From FEN-1073 sp050010135 (GTDB lineage: Bacteria; Chloroflexota; Anaerolineae; Anaerolineales; RBG-16-64-43): 24,759 bases of DNA. This document shows, piece by piece, positions 15,327 to 22,954 of the stretch; the first letter of the stretch is position 1, and each line of letters opens with the position of its first letter. The stretch spans positions 1 through 24,759 of the forward strand of contig JBEKLP010000035.1 of NCBI GenBank assembly GCA_050010135.1, read 5' to 3'. The position numbers were made by a program, and so were the translations under genes. The notes under the pieces were generated by a model. The model searched no databases and was not told where the DNA came from. It worked only from the letters and a program-made list of their open reading frames with translations.

Positions 15327-15878
15327 ATGGGTTCCTGGCGAATTTTTCTATTGGGTTTATTTTTAGGATTGCTTTCCGCAGCCCTGATCCTCATCGGCAA
15401 CGGGCGGCTGGAGGGCCGGCCGATTCTATTGAACACCCCGGCCGACCCGCCCGGTGTGCGGGTCTCGGTTCAGGGCGCGGTACGCGCTCCCGGAATGTAC
15501 AAAATGGCGCCCGGGAGCATCGTCCAGGACGCCGTATTCGCTGCGGGCGGATTTCTTCCCAATGCTGATTCCTCCCGCCTAAACCTTGCCGCCCCCCTAA
15601 CCGACGGCCAGGAGTTGAGAATCCCTTCGCAGATTCCGACTCCCCTGCAGGGGACTCCCTCGCCGATATCGACTCCGATGGGAAAAATTATCAACTTGAA
15701 TACCGCCACCCTGGAGGAATTGGATTCCCTTCCCGGAATAGGGCCGGTTCTTGCGCAGCGCATTATCGATTACCGCCAAACCGCCGGCCCCTTCCAATCC
15801 GTCGGCGACCTACTGCATGTCAAAGGGATCGGAGCGGCGCTTTTGGAAAAAATCCGGGATCTCGTTGAGGCTCCGTGA
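15327..15878 (+). CDS. comEA: ComEA-family DNA-binding protein (SLBB plus helix-hairpin-helix)
   Basis: 183 residues from the ATG at 15327, preceded by GGAGGGG; an upstream in-frame start lacks a site. Residues 5-24 are a membrane anchor (IFLLGLFLGLLSAALILI). About 42-100 is an SLBB domain (VRVSVQGAVRAPGMYKMAPG, then AVFAAGGFLP and PLTDGQELRIP). A Pro/Thr linker leads to the C-terminal tandem helix-hairpin-helix of about 122-183 (INLNTATLEELDSLPGIGPV, AQRIIDYRQTAGPF, LLHVKGIGAALLEKI). ComEA binds incoming double-stranded DNA at the cell surface for natural transformation. No comEC or comF lies next to it here, so a competence role is inferred from the family alone. It is convergent with dcd. 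Confidence 0.93.
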   Translation: MGSWRIFLLGLFLGLLSAALILIGNGRLEGRPILLNTPADPPGVRVSVQGAVRAPGMYKMAPGSIVQDAVFAAGGFLPNADSSRLNLAAPLTDGQELRIPSQIPTPLQGTPSPISTPMGKIINLNTATLEELDSLPGIGPVLAQRIIDYRQTAGPFQSVGDLLHVKGIGAALLEKIRDLVEAP

Positions 15879-16032
15879 ATCCAAAAATATTTTTTGAGAA
15901 GACCAGGGGATGATGTTGCGAGAATCTGGTGAACGGCCGGGATGCTCCCTTGGATTCCATATCCAAGCTACTCAACGTTTTTTTATCGGTTCGGAATGAA
16001 TATTCTTCGGAAATAGACGGCTATTGGAACCA

Positions 16033-16065
16033 CCAACCCCATCACCCGCTGGCGGGTTTGGTTGG
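16033..16065. terminator. Two-part hairpin in the convergent comEA/dcd gap
   Basis: In the 233-bp gap between convergent genes, CCAACC (16033-16038) pairs with GGTTGG (16060-16065) and, inside it, CCCGC (16045-16049) pairs with GCGGG (16052-16056) around a two-base loop. There is no T-tract on either side, so it may be a weak bidirectional terminator or only a stable RNA end. I see nothing else in 15879-16111. Confidence 0.3.
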
Positions 16066-16111
16066 ATCCAATTCGATCTCATCCGAAGCAATGGGGTTCG
16101 TCCTCCCGGAA

Positions 16112-16666
16112 TTACACCTTGGGCAGGACGATCGTCTGCTGCGCCTGATATTTTCCCTTTTTATCGGCGTACGAAATCAGGCATTCTTCGTCGGCTTCAA
16201 AGAAGATCACCTGGGCGATTCCCTCGTTGGCGTATATGCGTGCCGGAAGCGGTGTGGTATTGGATATTTCCAGGGTAACGAATCCCTCCCATTCCGGCTC
16301 GAATGGGGTGACGTTGACGATGATTCCGCAGCGCGCGTAGGAACTCTTCCCGACGCAGATGGTGAGTACGCTGCGCGGAATGCGGAAGTATTCGATCGTG
16401 CGGGCCAGAGCGAACGAATTGGGGGGAATGGTGCACACCTCGCCGCGAAAATCGATCATCGAGCGCGTATCGAATGCTTTCGGATCGACAATGGCGGAAT
16501 TTACGTTGGTGAAGATCTTGAACTCATCCGCCACACGGATGTCGTACCCATAGGAGGAGACTCCGTAAGAGATCACCCCTTTTCGAACCTGGGAATCCAC
16601 AAAGGGTTCGATCATTCTGTGCTCTTTCGCCATTTTGGTTATCCAACTGTCCGATTTCAATCCCAT
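16112..16666 (-). CDS. dcd: dCTP deaminase
   Basis: 184 residues, matching the family length, with GGAGGAT directly before the ATG. It converts dCTP to dUTP (or, in bifunctional members, directly to dUMP), feeding dTMP synthesis. The family core is intact: GKSSYAR at 106-112, then CGIIVNVTPFEPEWEGFVTL and E133 (TLEISNTTP), the catalytic glutamate, and the tail IYANEGIAQVIFFEA. The C-terminus (GKYQAQQTIVLPKV) fits the nucleotide-covering segment. I cannot decide from sequence whether it also hydrolyses dUTP. It follows the FAH-family gene by 16 bp, so the three minus-strand genes 19192 to 16112 form a probable operon with a nucleoside kinase at its head. Confidence 0.96.
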   Translation of the reverse strand: MGLKSDSWITKMAKEHRMIEPFVDSQVRKGVISYGVSSYGYDIRVADEFKIFTNVNSAIVDPKAFDTRSMIDFRGEVCTIPPNSFALARTIEYFRIPRSVLTICVGKSSYARCGIIVNVTPFEPEWEGFVTLEISNTTPLPARIYANEGIAQVIFFEADEECLISYADKKGKYQAQQTIVLPKV

Positions 16667-16682
16667 AGGTATCCTCCATCGA

Positions 16683-17477
16683 TTAGATCACGGTCGTCGC
16701 GGACGGTTCAAGCGCCGCACCGACGACCGGATTCTCCAAGATGCCGATTCCTTCGATTTCCACTTGCACGGAATCCCCCCCTTGCAGCGGGCCCACGCCC
16801 GCCGGCGTGCCGGTGAGCAGGAGGTCCCCCGCATCCAGTGTCATGATCCCCGAAATAAAAGCCATTAGCTGAAAAACCGAGAAAACCATCTCCCGCGTGG
16901 AAGCCATTTGGCGGATTTGGTCGTTGACACGGCAGGTGATCCGCAAGTCACCAGGATCCACTTCGGTATCGATCCAAGGCCCGAGCGGGCAGAAGGTGTC
17001 GAAGCTTTTGGCGCGCGTCCACTGCCCGTCCTTGCTTTGCAGGTCGCGGGCGGTCACATCATTGGCGGCCGTATATCCGAAAATATAATCCCGCGCTTCG
17101 TTGGGGGCGACGTGGCGGGCTTTCCTCCCGATGACCACCGCCAGTTCCGCTTCATGTTCCACCTGTTCCGACTGGACCGGTAGAATAATCGGATCGCGCG
17201 GACCGATTATCGCCGAAGGGGGTTTGAGAAAGAGCAATGGAACTTCGGGTAGTTCGGCGTCGTGCTCGCGGGCATGCTCGATGTAATTCCTGCCCACGCA
17301 CACGATTTTTCCCGGGATGAGCGGTGAGAGCAATTTCACCGTGGAGCTGGGCCAGGTGACCGGGCTCCGGCGATGCGCGCCAAACAACGGTCCTTCGATC
17401 GATCCGATCCGCTCGTCCGCGATCCACCCGAGCCGGACGGCGTTTTCTCCCCTGCGTTGGAATCGGACGTAGCGCAT
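16683..17477 (-). CDS. Fumarylacetoacetate hydrolase (FAH) family protein
   Basis: 264 residues from the ATG at 17477; the longer open frame upstream overlaps the kinase gene and is not used. The FAH fold is complete: CVGRNYIEHAREH, LFLKPPSAIIGP, the metal-binding EHEAELAVVIGRKARHV, FGYTAANDVTARDLQ, AKSFDTFCPLGPWI, and LLLTGTPAGVGPL. Members cleave or decarboxylate/isomerise 1,3-diketo acids with Mg2+ (acylpyruvases, oxaloacetate decarboxylases, homoprotocatechuate isomerases), and the sequence alone does not fix the substrate. Residues 1-65 form the usual N-terminal domain. Only 2 bp separate it from the kinase stop, and dcd follows 16 bp later. There is no aromatic-degradation gene nearby, so a housekeeping role is more likely than a catabolic one. 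Confidence 0.92.
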   Translation of the reverse strand: MRYVRFQRRGENAVRLGWIADERIGSIEGPLFGAHRRSPVTWPSSTVKLLSPLIPGKIVCVGRNYIEHAREHDAELPEVPLLFLKPPSAIIGPRDPIILPVQSEQVEHEAELAVVIGRKARHVAPNEARDYIFGYTAANDVTARDLQSKDGQWTRAKSFDTFCPLGPWIDTEVDPGDLRITCRVNDQIRQMASTREMVFSVFQLMAFISGIMTLDAGDLLLTGTPAGVGPLQGGDSVQVEIEGIGILENPVVGAALEPSATTVI

Positions 17478-17479
17478 GC

Positions 17480-19192
17480 TTACGATCCCCAGACCCGGAA
17501 TTGTTCGAGGATCGATCCGCCGATGAATTCGCGCAGGATCGAATCGTCGGGGATGAATTCGGTTGAGAGCGGGCGGAACCATGCCAGGAAAGCCAGCAGT
17601 CGTTTGGATTCGACGTACTCCCCAGTATCCGGTTTCACCTGCAAGAGGAGCGGCTCCGCGATCGGCCGCAAGGCCGAGAGTTCGTAGATCAGCGCCGAAT
17701 TGAATATGCTGTCGCAATTTTCCTGGTAGATAAAAATATTTCTGCGCTCGCCGCGGCGGACTCTGTCCCAGCCCGAGATGGTAAAGGCGGGGGAATGCCC
17801 CCGGGCGGCTGCGTCGCGCACAATCCGCCGGATCAGCCGGGTGTCGGTGGTGGAAATGCGGTTGTGCCGGTCCAGGTTCAGCTGGGTCAGGGCGGAAACA
17901 TATATCCGATAAGCTTCCGTCGGATTGAATCGCGGCAGGAGGCCCGGGTTGAGTCCGTGGATGCCTTCCATAATAATCACGGTGCTGCCGGGTAACCGCA
18001 CGGTGTCCCCTTCCGTTCGTTTTCCTGTCGGAAAATCAAAACGGGGAAGTGTTACTTCTTCCCCGGCTAATAACCGTTTCAGATCTTCATTCAGCCGGTC
18101 CCGGTCCAATGCCGCAAAGGCGTCGAAATCGGGTTCTCCCGATTCGTCACACGGCGTCTTTTCGCGGTCGACAAAGTAATTGTCCATCTCCAGCGGATAC
18201 GGACGCATCCCCTGGGAGAGCAATTGGATCGACAGCCTGCGCGAGAAGGTGGTTTTACCGGAGGAGGACGGACCGGCGATCAGCACCAGCCGGATCCGGT
18301 CGCGGGATTCTGCGATGCGGCGTGCGATTTCGGCGGTTTTCTGGTCGTGAAGCGCCTCGGCCACCAGGATCAATTCCGACCCGCGTCCCTTCTCAATCGC
18401 TTCATTGAGCATCCCGACGTCTTCCAATCCCAGCCGCTCCTGCCACAAAGCGTATTCGCGGAAAGTGGCCCACAGCTTGGGGTAATCCCCGTTGGGCAAA
18501 ATCTCGTTGGGAAGGTGGCGGCGCGGGAAGCGTAGGATAAAACCGGTTGAAAGATGGTTCAGACGAAACAGTTTCAGATATCCCGTCGAGGGAACCATAT
18601 AGCCATGAAAATAATCCTCAATCCCGCGCAGGGAATAGAGCGTAACATAATCTTTCCGGCGTGTTTTCAGCAGGCGCACTTTATCCGGATACCCTTCCCG
18701 CTGAAATATACTGATCGCCTCTTCGAGTGGAACTTCCCGGCGCAGGATGGGCTCATCCGTCTCGGCGATCTCACTCATCCGTTCCTCGATCCGGCGCAGT
18801 TCGTCAGTAGAAAAAGGCGCTCGTCCGATCGTAGTGCAAAAGAAGCCCCCGTCGCTTACCGAATGATCCACCGCGACGTCGGATCCCGGAAACAGCTCGC
18901 GTACGGCAACCACCAGGACGAAGACCAGCGAGCGCCGGTAGATCCGTGAACCGTCGTCCGTCCCGGTATCAAGGGGAATCAGGTTTCCGTCCTCATCGAC
19001 AGGATCCGAAAGCTCACACAAATCCCGGCGGAACAGCGCGGCGACGACCGGCGGCTCGCCCTTGACCTCCGCCTTGCGAATAAACGCCTCGATCGGCGTA
19101 CCGCGGGCACCTTCGAAGGTCCGTCCGTCGGGGAATGTCACTTGTACGGTCGTCCGTTTGGAAACCGGTACGATGTTCGATTCATTCGACAT
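17480..19192 (-). CDS. TGS-containing nucleoside kinase (uridine kinase/phosphoribulokinase superfamily)
   Basis: 570 residues. The N-terminus (about 14-85) is a TGS domain (TTVQVTFPDGRTFEGARG), about 90-245 is the second additional domain found in threonyl/alanyl-tRNA synthetases (AVDHSVSDGGFFCT and related), and about 295-500 is a P-loop kinase with Walker A GPSSSGKTT at 307-315, the uridine-kinase-type MDNYFVD at 336-342, RFDFPTGKR and IIMEGIHGLNP. This fusion is widespread and annotated as nucleoside kinase; substrate unproven, probably uridine/cytidine or a related nucleoside. The first two domains are relics of a tRNA synthetase and probably not catalytic. The ATG at 19192 has only a weak AAGG upstream. 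Its promoter region overlaps the divergent tRNA-Asn promoter. It heads the operon kinase, FAH, dcd. Confidence 0.93.
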   Translation of the reverse strand: MSNESNIVPVSKRTTVQVTFPDGRTFEGARGTPIEAFIRKAEVKGEPPVVAALFRRDLCELSDPVDEDGNLIPLDTGTDDGSRIYRRSLVFVLVVAVRELFPGSDVAVDHSVSDGGFFCTTIGRAPFSTDELRRIEERMSEIAETDEPILRREVPLEEAISIFQREGYPDKVRLLKTRRKDYVTLYSLRGIEDYFHGYMVPSTGYLKLFRLNHLSTGFILRFPRRHLPNEILPNGDYPKLWATFREYALWQERLGLEDVGMLNEAIEKGRGSELILVAEALHDQKTAEIARRIAESRDRIRLVLIAGPSSSGKTTFSRRLSIQLLSQGMRPYPLEMDNYFVDREKTPCDESGEPDFDAFAALDRDRLNEDLKRLLAGEEVTLPRFDFPTGKRTEGDTVRLPGSTVIIMEGIHGLNPGLLPRFNPTEAYRIYVSALTQLNLDRHNRISTTDTRLIRRIVRDAAARGHSPAFTISGWDRVRRGERRNIFIYQENCDSIFNSALIYELSALRPIAEPLLLQVKPDTGEYVESKRLLAFLAWFRPLSTEFIPDDSILREFIGGSILEQFRVWGS

Positions 19193-19207
19193 GATCGTCG
19201 CGCCTTC

Positions 19208-19235
19208 TTGACACTCATTTTCCGGCTGGTATAAT
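19208..19235 (+). promoter_or_regulatory. Consensus sigma-70 promoter of tRNA-Asn
   Basis: Perfect TTGACA (19208-19213) and perfect TATAAT (19230-19235) are separated by 16 bp, with the tRNA starting 11 bp after the -10. This is the best promoter in the window. It sits immediately upstream of the divergent nucleoside kinase start at 19192. Confidence 0.85.
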
Positions 19236-19245
19236 CGCCCCGCTT

Positions 19246-19318
19246 TCCTCGGTAGCTCAACCGGCAGAGCAATCGGCTGTTAACCGATGGGTTCCAGGTT
19301 CGAATCCTGGCCGAGGAG
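19246..19318 (+). tRNA. tRNA-Asn (anticodon GTT)
   Basis: A 73-nt cloverleaf: acceptor TCCTCGG/CCGAGGA, D-stem GCTC/GAGC, anticodon stem ATCGG/CCGAT with loop CTGTTAA (anticodon GTT at 19279-19281), T-arm CCAGG/CCTGG with loop TTCGAAT, discriminator G. The next bases are CCT, so CCA is not encoded, as for tRNA-Arg in this window. Confidence 0.98.
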
Positions 19319-19341
19319 CCTTGCCCAAATTGTAACCCACT

Positions 19342-19368
19342 CCCCGGAGAAATCGCCTCCGGGGTTTT
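19342..19368 (+). terminator. Intrinsic terminator of tRNA-Asn
   Basis: CCCCGGAG (19342-19349) pairs perfectly with CTCCGGGG (19357-19364), a 7-nt loop between, followed by TTTTAATT. It separates the tRNA unit from the cobalamin operon. Confidence 0.8.
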
Positions 19369-19454
19369 AATTCTCCGCGGCAGAATCCCGACGGTATGTT
19401 GACACAATCTTCTTCCTCCGGTATATTTCCCTCGCCGCTCTGCGGCGCGTTTCC

Positions 19455-19583
19455 AACGGTTTTCGGTGCGGGTGCTCTGTACCCCGGATGGTCGAGCGAA
19501 CGGCGAAGCCGGTGAAAGTCCGGCGCTGTCGCGCAACTGTAAGCCGTAATTTGGCAAGCCAGGTCGCCCGCCTGCACCGCGAT
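19455..19583 (+). promoter_or_regulatory. Cobalamin riboswitch (B12 element)
   Basis: The leader carries the hallmark core GCCGGTGAAAGTCCGGC, then GCTGTCGCGCAACTGTA, and the B12 box AGCCAGGTCGCCCGCC near 19557-19572. The closing stem is CGGTGC (19464-19469) with GCACCG (19574-19579). Upstream GGTG and CCCC segments complete a compact element. It lies immediately before the BtuC-like permease. The expression platform is probably translational: CCTT (19591-19594) can pair with AAGG (19602-19605), masking the purine-rich start region, and no T-tract terminator is seen. Cobalamin binding should reduce synthesis of the uptake proteins. Confidence 0.93.
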
Positions 19584-19604
19584 CCATCTGCCTTCGCGAG
19601 AAAG

Positions 19605-20693
19605 GTGAGGTCGATTCCCATCGCTACCCGGCCCCGTCGTTCCCTGCCCGCGCAGGGATCTTTTTTTCCCCGCGCCCTTCCCTTCATCGTCTGCATCGCG
19701 TTGCTGATCCTCGTGCTGGGCGCGAGCGTCGCCATCGGCGCGGTCCCCATCCCGATCGGCCAGTTAGTCCAACTCCTGCTGCGACGGCCGGAGGCGGCCA
19801 ACCTTCCGGCATCACTCTCCTCCATCATCTGGGACTTGCGGCTTCCGCGCACAATCTTCATCACCCTTCTGGGGATGTCGCTCGCCTCGAGCGGATGCGC
19901 CTTCCAGGGAATTTTCCGCAATCCGCTTGCGGATCCATATCTCCTGGGGATCGGATCCGGCGCCAGCCTGGGGGTTGCACTGGCGATTTCGATCCCCGCC
20001 TTCTCCCTGGGGATCGGATCCGGCAAGCCCGGCGCACTGCCCGCAATCCCGTTGTTTGCTTTTGCGGGCGCGCTCCTCACCGTGATCATAGTTTACCGCT
20101 GGGCGCGGCCCGGACGGGGATCCGCCCCCGCAACCCGGTTAATTCTGGCAGGCGTTGCCGCCGGAGCATTCGCCCAATCCCTCGCCGCATTCCTGTTCTA
20201 CCGCACGCGCGAGCAAACCCAGCGCGCACTCAGCTGGTTGATGGGTGGAATGCTTTTGGGCGGCTGGGATCCCGTGCGGATCACCCTGCCCTATATTCTG
20301 GTGGGGATCGCCGTGCTGATTGTAATGGGCCGAGTACTTAATCTTCTGCAATTCGGTGACGAGCAGGCGGAGCAAACCGGATTGAATGTGGCGCGCGCGC
20401 GATGGGTGCTGATAACCGCCGCATCGCTGACCACGGCCGCCGGCGTGGCGTTCGGCGGCGTGATCGGTTTCATTGGCTTGGCCGTACCGCATCTGGCGCG
20501 ATTGCTGTGGGGCACCGATTACCGACGATTGCTTCCTCTGTCGACGCTGCTTGGCGCGTCGGTGCTGCTGGCGGCCGACCTTCTGGCCCGCACGGTCCTG
20601 GCCCCCCAGGAATTGCCGGTGGGGATCGTTACCGCGCTGCTCGGTGCGCCCTTTTTCTTTTACCTTCTGGGTCGACGGGAGAGTGTAATGTGA
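19605..20693 (+). CDS. btuC: Cobalamin/iron-siderophore ABC transporter permease (FecCD/BtuC family)
   Basis: 362 residues from a GTG at 19605, the first plausible start after the riboswitch; earlier codons of the frame lie inside the RNA element. About ten membrane helices are visible, beginning with LPFIVCIALLILVLGASVAI. Family signatures are RLPRTIFITLLGMSLASSG, FQGIFRNPLADPYLLGIGSG, LSWLMGGMLLGGWD, GLNVARARW and GVIGFIGLAVPHLARLLWG, the cytoplasmic coupling loop for the ATPase. The riboswitch makes a corrinoid the likely substrate. The ATPase gene overlaps the stop (GTGA). No substrate-binding BtuF gene is in view. The 18-bp sequence coding LGIGSG is repeated exactly 63 bp later, in frame. 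Confidence 0.93.
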   Translation: MRSIPIATRPRRSLPAQGSFFPRALPFIVCIALLILVLGASVAIGAVPIPIGQLVQLLLRRPEAANLPASLSSIIWDLRLPRTIFITLLGMSLASSGCAFQGIFRNPLADPYLLGIGSGASLGVALAISIPAFSLGIGSGKPGALPAIPLFAFAGALLTVIIVYRWARPGRGSAPATRLILAGVAAGAFAQSLAAFLFYRTREQTQRALSWLMGGMLLGGWDPVRITLPYILVGIAVLIVMGRVLNLLQFGDEQAEQTGLNVARARWVLITAASLTTAAGVAFGGVIGFIGLAVPHLARLLWGTDYRRLLPLSTLLGASVLLAADLLARTVLAPQELPVGIVTALLGAPFFFYLLGRRESVM

Positions 20694-21589
20694 AAATATT
20701 CGACACCCCGGTCTCCTTGATCGTGGAAGATCTTTCCATCCGATATCACTCCTCATCGGAGAACGCGCTCGACCGCGTCTCCCTGCGCATCTCCGGCGGG
20801 GAGGTCGTCGCGCTGGCCGGACCCAACGGCTGCGGGAAGACCACCTTGCTGCGCGCCGCTTGCGGAATTCTCGAACCTCTCACCGGCCGGGTTTGGATTC
20901 CGGGCACGACCGGCCCCGTTCACCGTCTTCCGCCGGATCGAAGAGCGCGCTGGATCGGAGTGGTACCGCAGATGGAAAAATTGCCGCCCGGATTTACGGC
21001 GGCCGAGGCGGTCATGCTGGGCAGGATTTCCTTTCACGGATGGTTCGGCCCGGAAAGTGACGCCGATCGCGAAACCGTGCAGTCCGCGTTATCGGCGGTC
21101 GGCCTGGATGGGCTGGACGGCCGGTTCGTCGAGACGCTCTCGGGCGGCGGGCAGCAACGGGTGATGATCGCCCGCGCGCTGGCCCAGGAAGCGCCTATTC
21201 TGTTGATGGATGAACCGACGGCGCACCTCGACGTGCGTCATCAGATGGAAACGCTCGCCCTGTTGCGCGATCTGGCCCGCCGGTTCCGCCGGGCGGTGCT
21301 GATCGTCCTGCACGATCTGAATCTCGTTTCCCGGTTTGCTGATCGAGTCGCGTTGCTGGAGCGCGGGCGTCTGATCCGTTGCGGCCCGCCTGCGGAAGTT
21401 TTTACCTCGGAGACGCTCTCCTCCCTATACGCCTTCCCCCTGCAAGTCATCCCGCACCCGGAACGCGGGTTTCCGCTGGTTCTTCCCGACGGCGACGAAC
21501 CATCGGCAGCAATGGACGGCGTTTCGGCAACTGCGGTGAAAACCACACCGGGTGGGGAAAATTTGCATCGCCACCGGAAAAGGGGATAA
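20690..21589 (+). CDS. btuD: Cobalamin ABC transporter ATP-binding protein (BtuD/FecE type)
   Basis: 299 residues from the GTG at 20690, which overlaps the permease stop by four bases and follows GGGAGAG; the longer open frame lies inside the permease gene and is not used. All ABC ATPase motifs are intact: Walker A GPNGCGKTT (44-52), Q-loop VVPQ, signature LSGGGQQRVMIARAL, Walker B ILLMDEPTAHLD, and H-loop VLHDLNLV. The last 40 residues are a nonconserved Pro/Gly/Thr tail. With the FecCD permease it forms the importer that drives corrinoid uptake, under the upstream riboswitch. The translational overlap ensures balanced subunit synthesis. Confidence 0.94.
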   Translation: MKIFDTPVSLIVEDLSIRYHSSSENALDRVSLRISGGEVVALAGPNGCGKTTLLRAACGILEPLTGRVWIPGTTGPVHRLPPDRRARWIGVVPQMEKLPPGFTAAEAVMLGRISFHGWFGPESDADRETVQSALSAVGLDGLDGRFVETLSGGGQQRVMIARALAQEAPILLMDEPTAHLDVRHQMETLALLRDLARRFRRAVLIVLHDLNLVSRFADRVALLERGRLIRCGPPAEVFTSETLSSLYAFPLQVIPHPERGFPLVLPDGDEPSAAMDGVSATAVKTTPGGENLHRHRKRG

Positions 21590-21737
21590 GATGAAATCCG
21601 GGAAGATTACCTCCTGAGCCCCGGCCGTTCGAGGAATCAGGCCGCCTTGCACGGATCAATCCGGCATCAGGATATTGGATTTGGATTTTTTCAATGGTTT
21701 CGGATTTTTTTGGATCGCGGAGTTCGGGAGAATTTCC

Positions 21738-22298
21738 ATGCCACGAATCACAAAGGTCACCACACGGCGCGGGGACGACGGCTTCACCGATTTGGCCGGC
21801 GGCGCACGTGTCCGAAAGGATTCCAAACGCATTCATGCGATCGGCGCGCTGGACGAGTTGAACTCCGCACTCGGCGTGGCGCGGGCCCAGAAGCCGCAAC
21901 CCGCAACCGACCGTCGGCTGCGGGAGATTCAAAACGATCTGTTATGCATCGGCGCGATGCTTTCCCGGAAATCCGACAAGGCGCAAACCACTGGCGGACC
22001 AGGCTTCGACGCCCATTCCCCCGAAGTTCTGGAGCGGGAAAGCGCCGAGTTGCAGCGCCGGCTCGGGCCGCTGGAAAATTTTCTCCTCCCCGGCGGAACA
22101 CCGAGCGCTTCCAGTCTCCAATTCGCGCGGGCTGTCTGCCGGCGCGCGGAACGGGAAGTGGTCGCCCTATCCCGGTCCGAAACAATCGATCCGCTACCCC
22201 GGCTTTACCTCAATCGGCTTTCCGATTTGCTGTTTCAATACGCGCGACTGGAAAATAGAGCGGCGGGATTTCCCGAACAACTTTGGAACAGCAGATAA
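21738..22298 (+). CDS. PduO-type cob(I)alamin adenosyltransferase
   Basis: 186 residues from the ATG at 21738 with GGGAG about 7 nt upstream; an earlier in-frame start lacks a site. It transfers adenosyl from ATP to cob(I)alamin to make adenosylcobalamin. Signature segments are TTRRGDDGFTDL near the N-terminus (ATP loop), KRIHAIGALDELNSALGVAR, the LPGGTPSASSLQFARAVCRR block, and the C-terminal YLNRLSDLLFQYARLE. Length fits the trimeric PduO family rather than CobA. It follows btuD by 148 bp on the same strand, so imported corrinoid is probably converted to coenzyme B12 in one regulon. No consensus promoter is obvious in the gap, although TTGCAC (21647-21652) with GATATT (21671-21676) could serve. 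Confidence 0.93.
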   Translation: MPRITKVTTRRGDDGFTDLAGGARVRKDSKRIHAIGALDELNSALGVARAQKPQPATDRRLREIQNDLLCIGAMLSRKSDKAQTTGGPGFDAHSPEVLERESAELQRRLGPLENFLLPGGTPSASSLQFARAVCRRAEREVVALSRSETIDPLPRLYLNRLSDLLFQYARLENRAAGFPEQLWNSR

Positions 22299-22311
22299 AA
22301 AATCCGCTCCA

Positions 22312-22464
22312 TCAAGCCGGGTTATTCCTCTCACCCCCTTCTTCGCGATCATCCCCCTTCGTCAGTTCCCAGGCCGTGAACAGCGCCACCGCACGCAATC
22401 CAAACGGCGGAAGCGCCAAAATGGGAAACCAAGGCTTTCCGGGCAGATTATTGTGCGGTTGCAT
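22312..22464 (-). CDS. Possible 50-residue small protein
   Basis: A short frame of 50 residues from the ATG at 22464, following the two-TM gene on the same strand after 36 bp. It is too short for routine detection but looks protein-like: MQPHNNLPGKPWFPILALPP and FGLRAVALFTAWELTKG give a hydrophobic/amphipathic middle, then an acidic end (DDREEGGERNNPA). No ribosome binding site is evident, which lowers confidence. It could be a small membrane-associated protein partnering the two-TM protein, or chance. Its stop is 14 bp from the convergent adenosyltransferase stop. Confidence 0.4.
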   Translation of the reverse strand: MQPHNNLPGKPWFPILALPPFGLRAVALFTAWELTKGDDREEGGERNNPA

Positions 22465-22500
22465 CAATCGGCGAATGGAATAATTGTAAAAAGGTTGTGG

Positions 22501-22845
22501 TTATTTTTTTAATCTTCTGGGAGGGGGCGGAAAGACAGTTGTATCGCTCACATCGTACCTACCGGGCTTGAGGGGATTAACTACACCGTATAAAATGGAA
22601 AACAACGCGGAGCCGAGCAACACAACGATTAGCGCGGAGGCCAATTTAAAGAACAGGTATAAAGAGGCGGGGGGCAAGGGGATCCATCCGCTCTTTTGAT
22701 CGGCCGCGATAAACCAGGTGGCCAGAAGATAGCCGGATACCGACAATCCAACGAGGGTAAAACAACCCACCGCAACCCATGCTGGGTGGATGGGCTTTTT
22801 CTTTTCCCGCATGGCCTCGATTTCAAACTGATGACCGGCACCCAT
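22501..22845 (-). CDS. Small two-TM membrane protein, function unknown
   Basis: 114 residues from the ATG at 22845, chosen over an ATG five codons upstream because GAGGAGGAA precedes it closely. After a basic N-terminal stretch (MREKKKPIHP), helix one is about 22-45 (AWVAVGCFTLVGLSVSGYLL) and helix two about 63-88 (YLFFKLASALIVVLLGSALF). The short outer loop is WFIAADQKSGWIPLPPAS. The C-terminus ends in a Pro/Arg/Lys-rich tail (FPPPPRRLKK), likely cytoplasmic. I recognise no family. A perfect TATAAT on the minus strand at 22954-22949 could drive it with a leader of about 100 nt. Confidence 0.75.
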   Translation of the reverse strand: MGAGHQFEIEAMREKKKPIHPAWVAVGCFTLVGLSVSGYLLATWFIAADQKSGWIPLPPASLYLFFKLASALIVVLLGSALFSILYGVVNPLKPGRYDVSDTTVFPPPPRRLKK

Positions 22846-22948
22846 GGAGTTCCTCCTCAACGGTCAATCATTGCGTCGTGTTTCGTAGCAGAGACCGGAT
22901 CGATTTCTCCCGGCGCCTGCGATTTCTTCGCTTACTTCGACAACTAAA

Positions 22949-22954
22949 ATTATA
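22949..22954 (-). promoter_or_regulatory. -10 element before the two-TM protein gene
   Basis: Minus-strand TATAAT (22954-22949) lies in the 205-bp gap between the NERD-FHA stop and the two-TM start. No -35 consensus is visible. The surrounding GTCGTATAATT is identical to the -10 region of nnr. I see nothing else in the gap. Confidence 0.4.

Noticed and set aside
15929..16816. Plus-strand reading frame of 295 codons
   Set aside because: Mostly antisense to dcd, whose catalytic motifs are unambiguous.
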